Shown: piece after piece, positions 59,299-61,417 of the stretch
Layout of the letters: each line of letters starts with the position of its first letter
How positions within the stretch are numbered: position 1 is the stretch's first letter
Source: an uncultured Gemmatimonadota bacterium
GTDB taxonomy: Bacteria > Latescibacterota > UBA2968 > UBA8231
Length of the DNA stretch: 61,417 nucleotides
NCBI GenBank assembly: GCA_903893785.1
Contig: CAITNQ010000088.1
Span: 1-61,417, forward strand
Direction: 5' to 3'
Translations under genes and position numbers: made by a program
Notes under the pieces: model-generated
What the model saw: the letters and a program-made list of their open reading frames with translations, nothing else
Told to the model about the DNA's origin: nothing
The model's database searches: none

Positions 59299-60837
59299 TC
59301 AGCTGCGGTGCTGGGTTCGGCCGAGTTCGCTGATGGAGTCCAACCCTTCCGGCTGGGGCACCACGTAGCGGATCGGTTGGATCGTCCCGTCGCGCCGCCG
59401 CACCTGCTCGACGCGACGGCACTTGATCACCGAGTGCTCAATCAGCACCTCGTCCTCAACAATACAGCCGTACAGGTAACTCGTCCCCTTCACCACCACG
59501 CGGCGGCCGACGCGCATGGGGAAGGAGTCGCTGCCGGTCATGATCACGCCCGACTCGATGCGACTACCTGAGCCGATGCGCAGGCTCCCCTTCAGCAGGT
59601 TGCGGCTCAGCACCTCGACGCCGTCTTCCAGCACCATGGCTTGGTTGTGGTACGTACTGCACTGCACGCCGATGCCCAGCAGCACGCCCTCGCCCAGGGT
59701 GACGTTGCCGCTCAGTTGGCAGCGGTCGGAAATGCGCACCCGGCGATTCAGGGTCACTTGCGGGCCGATGTGCACGCCTTTCCCAATGTAGATGTCCAGG
59801 GGGCCCCGTTCGCGGTCCAGCGCCAGGATCTGCTCGATCACCTCATCGGCGATGAAGAAGTCCTCCTGGTCAGCGAACGTGATGGTGTCCATCAGGCGTT
59901 GGTACGCCCAGCGTCGGGCGATGGCTTCCATCTGCCGCAGAACGCTCTTCACGTTGAAGGCCAGAATCTCCTCTTCGCTGGCGGCCTGGGTGGCCCGCAC
60001 TACCTGTCCGTGCTGGTTGAAGATGCCCACCAGGTCAGTCAGCAGCAGCTCGCCCTGGGCATTGTCGGTTGACAGCTCGCGCAGGTAATCGCGAAGATGC
60101 CCCTCCTTGAAGGCGAACACGCCGGTGTTGATCTCGCGCACGGCCAGCAGCTCATCACGGCTGAAAGCGTACGTCCGCCCGCGGTAATCGACCTCGTAGG
60201 CGACCGCCGGATCCAGACGCAGCACGTCCTGCCGTTCTTTGATCTCGATGACTTTGCCCTGGTCCTCACCCGACGGGTGGCCGTGGGCATCGTGCGCGGG
60301 CACGCGGACAATACGGCCGTAGTAGTTGTGCTCCGGAGGACCACTGTACAAGCCGGTCAGCACCATCATGTCGCAGTTCTCCGACTCAAACGAACGCCGG
60401 AACTGCGCCACTACCTGCTCGGTCAAGAGACCCATGTCGCCCAGGTAGATGTAGATGTCGCGCTCGCGTTCGGCGGCCGGCAGCGCGGCCAGGCCGACGC
60501 GGACGGCGTCGCCGGTACCCGCTGGCCGGCCCAGGACCAGGTTCTCCTGGTACGCGAACACGCGCCCGGCCTGCCTGCCTGCCGCCCGGGCGACCTCGGC
60601 GCCCTTGATGCCCACCACCAGTACCTGGTTGGGGCTGTCCAGTCCCGCCTGCACGGCCCGGGCCACGCGCAGGACGGTTGGCCGGCCCCAGATCTCGTGG
60701 AGCATCTTGGAGGTGTCGGAGCGAATGCGCTTGCCGTGCCCGGCGGCCAGTACGATACCGACGCGCGGACAGTGCGGATCCATGGGCGAACTGAGCTCAG
60801 CAAGAAGCGACTCTACCGACGTGGTCTCCGTTTTCAT
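59299..60837 (-). CDS. GlmU-like sugar nucleotidyltransferase with a left-handed beta-helix
   Basis: A 512-residue protein. The N-terminal ~250 residues are a nucleotidyltransferase: GIVLAAGHGKRIRSDTSKMLHEIWGRP (consensus LAAGxGxRxxS...K) and YLGDMGLL for the metal aspartate. After a helical stretch, residues ~345-480 carry hexapeptide repeats of a left-handed beta-helix (IYIGKGVHIGPQVTLNRRVRISDRCQLSGNVTLGEGVLLGIG), as in GlmU, which makes UDP-GlcNAc. Differences from GlmU in the repeat region and an unusual tail (QPIRYVVPQPEGLDS) leave the sugar and the acyltransferase activity uncertain. ATG 60837 has GGAG 6 nt upstream; the ORF extends to 60924 without support. Confidence 0.85.
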   Translation of the reverse strand: MKTETTSVESLLAELSSPMDPHCPRVGIVLAAGHGKRIRSDTSKMLHEIWGRPTVLRVARAVQAGLDSPNQVLVVGIKGAEVARAAGRQAGRVFAYQENLVLGRPAGTGDAVRVGLAALPAAERERDIYIYLGDMGLLTEQVVAQFRRSFESENCDMMVLTGLYSGPPEHNYYGRIVRVPAHDAHGHPSGEDQGKVIEIKERQDVLRLDPAVAYEVDYRGRTYAFSRDELLAVREINTGVFAFKEGHLRDYLRELSTDNAQGELLLTDLVGIFNQHGQVVRATQAASEEEILAFNVKSVLRQMEAIARRWAYQRLMDTITFADQEDFFIADEVIEQILALDRERGPLDIYIGKGVHIGPQVTLNRRVRISDRCQLSGNVTLGEGVLLGIGVQCSTYHNQAMVLEDGVEVLSRNLLKGSLRIGSGSRIESGVIMTGSDSFPMRVGRRVVVKGTSYLYGCIVEDEVLIEHSVIKCRRVEQVRRRDGTIQPIRYVVPQPEGLDSISELGRTQHRS

Positions 60838-61372
60838 CGTGGCTCCGTACCGGGAAGACGCCGCGTTAATCGCGCGCCACGTCCACTGCCAGCGCCACCG
60901 GCGCCAACCGGCCGGCAACGACATCCATTGCGGTGCTGTGCCCCATAGGGCGGGTCGCCGGCCGGGGTCGGGCCAGGAGGCGCGGCGGCGCCCGTCGTTG
61001 GGCCCCCCTGACCGTCCTGGCAGCCATCGCGGCCGGGCGCCGCCCCGTGTCCTTCGCCCTTGGCTCGGAGAGCGTGGTGCCCGAGCCGTTGGCCGCCGTC
61101 GGTGGCTCGCGTGGGGCGCGGGGCCAAAACCGGGCCGGCGTCACGATCGATGAGGGCCATGGCGTCGACGGTGAAGCTATGCCACGCCTCGCTGAGGTGT
61201 CAACCGACCCGCCCAAGGGGCGGTTGCTATGGCGTCACGCCAACAACGGTCAAGATGGCCCTCCGGCCCATGATGGCCCCGCTGGAGCCCGGCCTGCCGG
61301 GCGGTTATATTCACCGCCCACCAGCGCCTGAGCTCAGGCCCGCGCCACGTCCCCCTGTGCAGGAGCCCTGCC
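60838..61372. other. Non-coding gap between divergent genes
   Basis: No ORF here shows a ribosome binding site or recognisable product. It contains an inverted repeat CAACCG/CGGTTG (61201-61206 with 61221-61226), a near-perfect operator-like palindrome TGGCGTCACGCCA (61230-61242), and a TATATT -10-like box (61306-61311) about 60 nt before the final partial gene. Confidence 0.45.
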
Positions 61373-61417
61373 GTGACCCCTCCCATCGTCATCGTTGTCC
61401 CGGGCGATGATCCGCCC
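61373..61417 (+). CDS. First 15 codons of a gene cut by the window end
   Basis: GTG 61373 is preceded by AGGAG (61361-61365) at a 7-nt distance and opens a frame that continues to the window end: MTPPIVIVVPGDDPP. The hydrophobic strand followed by PGDDPP looks like the first beta-strand of a Rossmann-type or NDP-sugar-type enzyme, for example a hydroxyacid dehydrogenase, but 15 residues are too few to decide. A TATATT box lies at 61306-61311. Confidence 0.55.
   Translation, partial: MTPPIVIVVPGDDPP

Noticed and set aside
60838..61372. A small gene or tRNA in the last intergenic gap
   Set aside because: No T-loop-like GTTCGAATC segment or cloverleaf pairing was seen, and the ORFs have no ribosome binding site.

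Overview
The window is a dense, high-GC bacterial chromosome segment (third codon positions are strongly G/C) carrying about 42 genes, two of them cut by the window edges. Lipopolysaccharide transport genes (an LptC/LptA-type protein and LptB), a TolC-like outer-membrane protein, FabI and a sigma-54 factor point to a Gram-negative (diderm) cell. The mix of Gfo/Idh/MocA oxidoreductase, acetamidase, secreted glycosidase-like, HprK-like and giant orphan proteins would suit an uncultured FCB-type candidate phylum such as Latescibacterota, but that is a guess. I saw no rRNA, tRNA, transposase, phage gene or CRISPR array.

Layout. 1-850: end of an unknown gene, then a 122-bp tandem array. 850-4416 (-): smc. 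4572-12708 (+): two small proteins, an HprK-like kinase, gatC, an archaeal-style pyrG, an LptC/LptA-like protein, lptB and rpoN; the pyrG-lpt-lptB-rpoN order resembles the block found in many Gram-negatives. 12767-16386 (-): a tight four-gene operon (RidA-like, split TPP decarboxylase, LarA-like). 16614-18257 (+): secreted glycosidase-like protein. 18353-31361 (-): fabI, NYN protein, GHMP sugar kinase, ATP-grasp ligase and a 2622-residue protein whose C-terminus looks like a second ATP-grasp domain. 32100-37786 (-): AraC regulator, HDOD protein, NtrC-type regulator, its histidine kinase and a small protein. 38425-44431: membrane protein, DUF1684 protein, beta-helix protein, stand-alone AICAR transformylase, dapA and dapB. 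44469-54270: UVR-motif protein, then a divergent locus that reads as a tripartite ABC exporter (TolC-like protein plus two C-terminally anchored adaptor-like paralogues on minus; two permeases, a secreted glycine-rich protein and an ATPase on plus). 54495-61417: an unknown 888-residue protein, an oxidoreductase, an acetamidase, a GlmU-like nucleotidyltransferase and the first codons of another gene.

The most interesting items are: (1) the giant protein / ATP-grasp pair at 21787-31361; (2) the exporter locus at 45491-54270; (3) three unrelated tandem arrays (122, 45 and 96 bp units), each lying at the 3' end of a gene, two of which clearly copy that gene's last codons; and (4) the RidA / split TPP decarboxylase / LarA-like operon. 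Several promoters can be read by eye as TTGNCN-N17-TANNNT, which suggests an ordinary housekeeping sigma factor.
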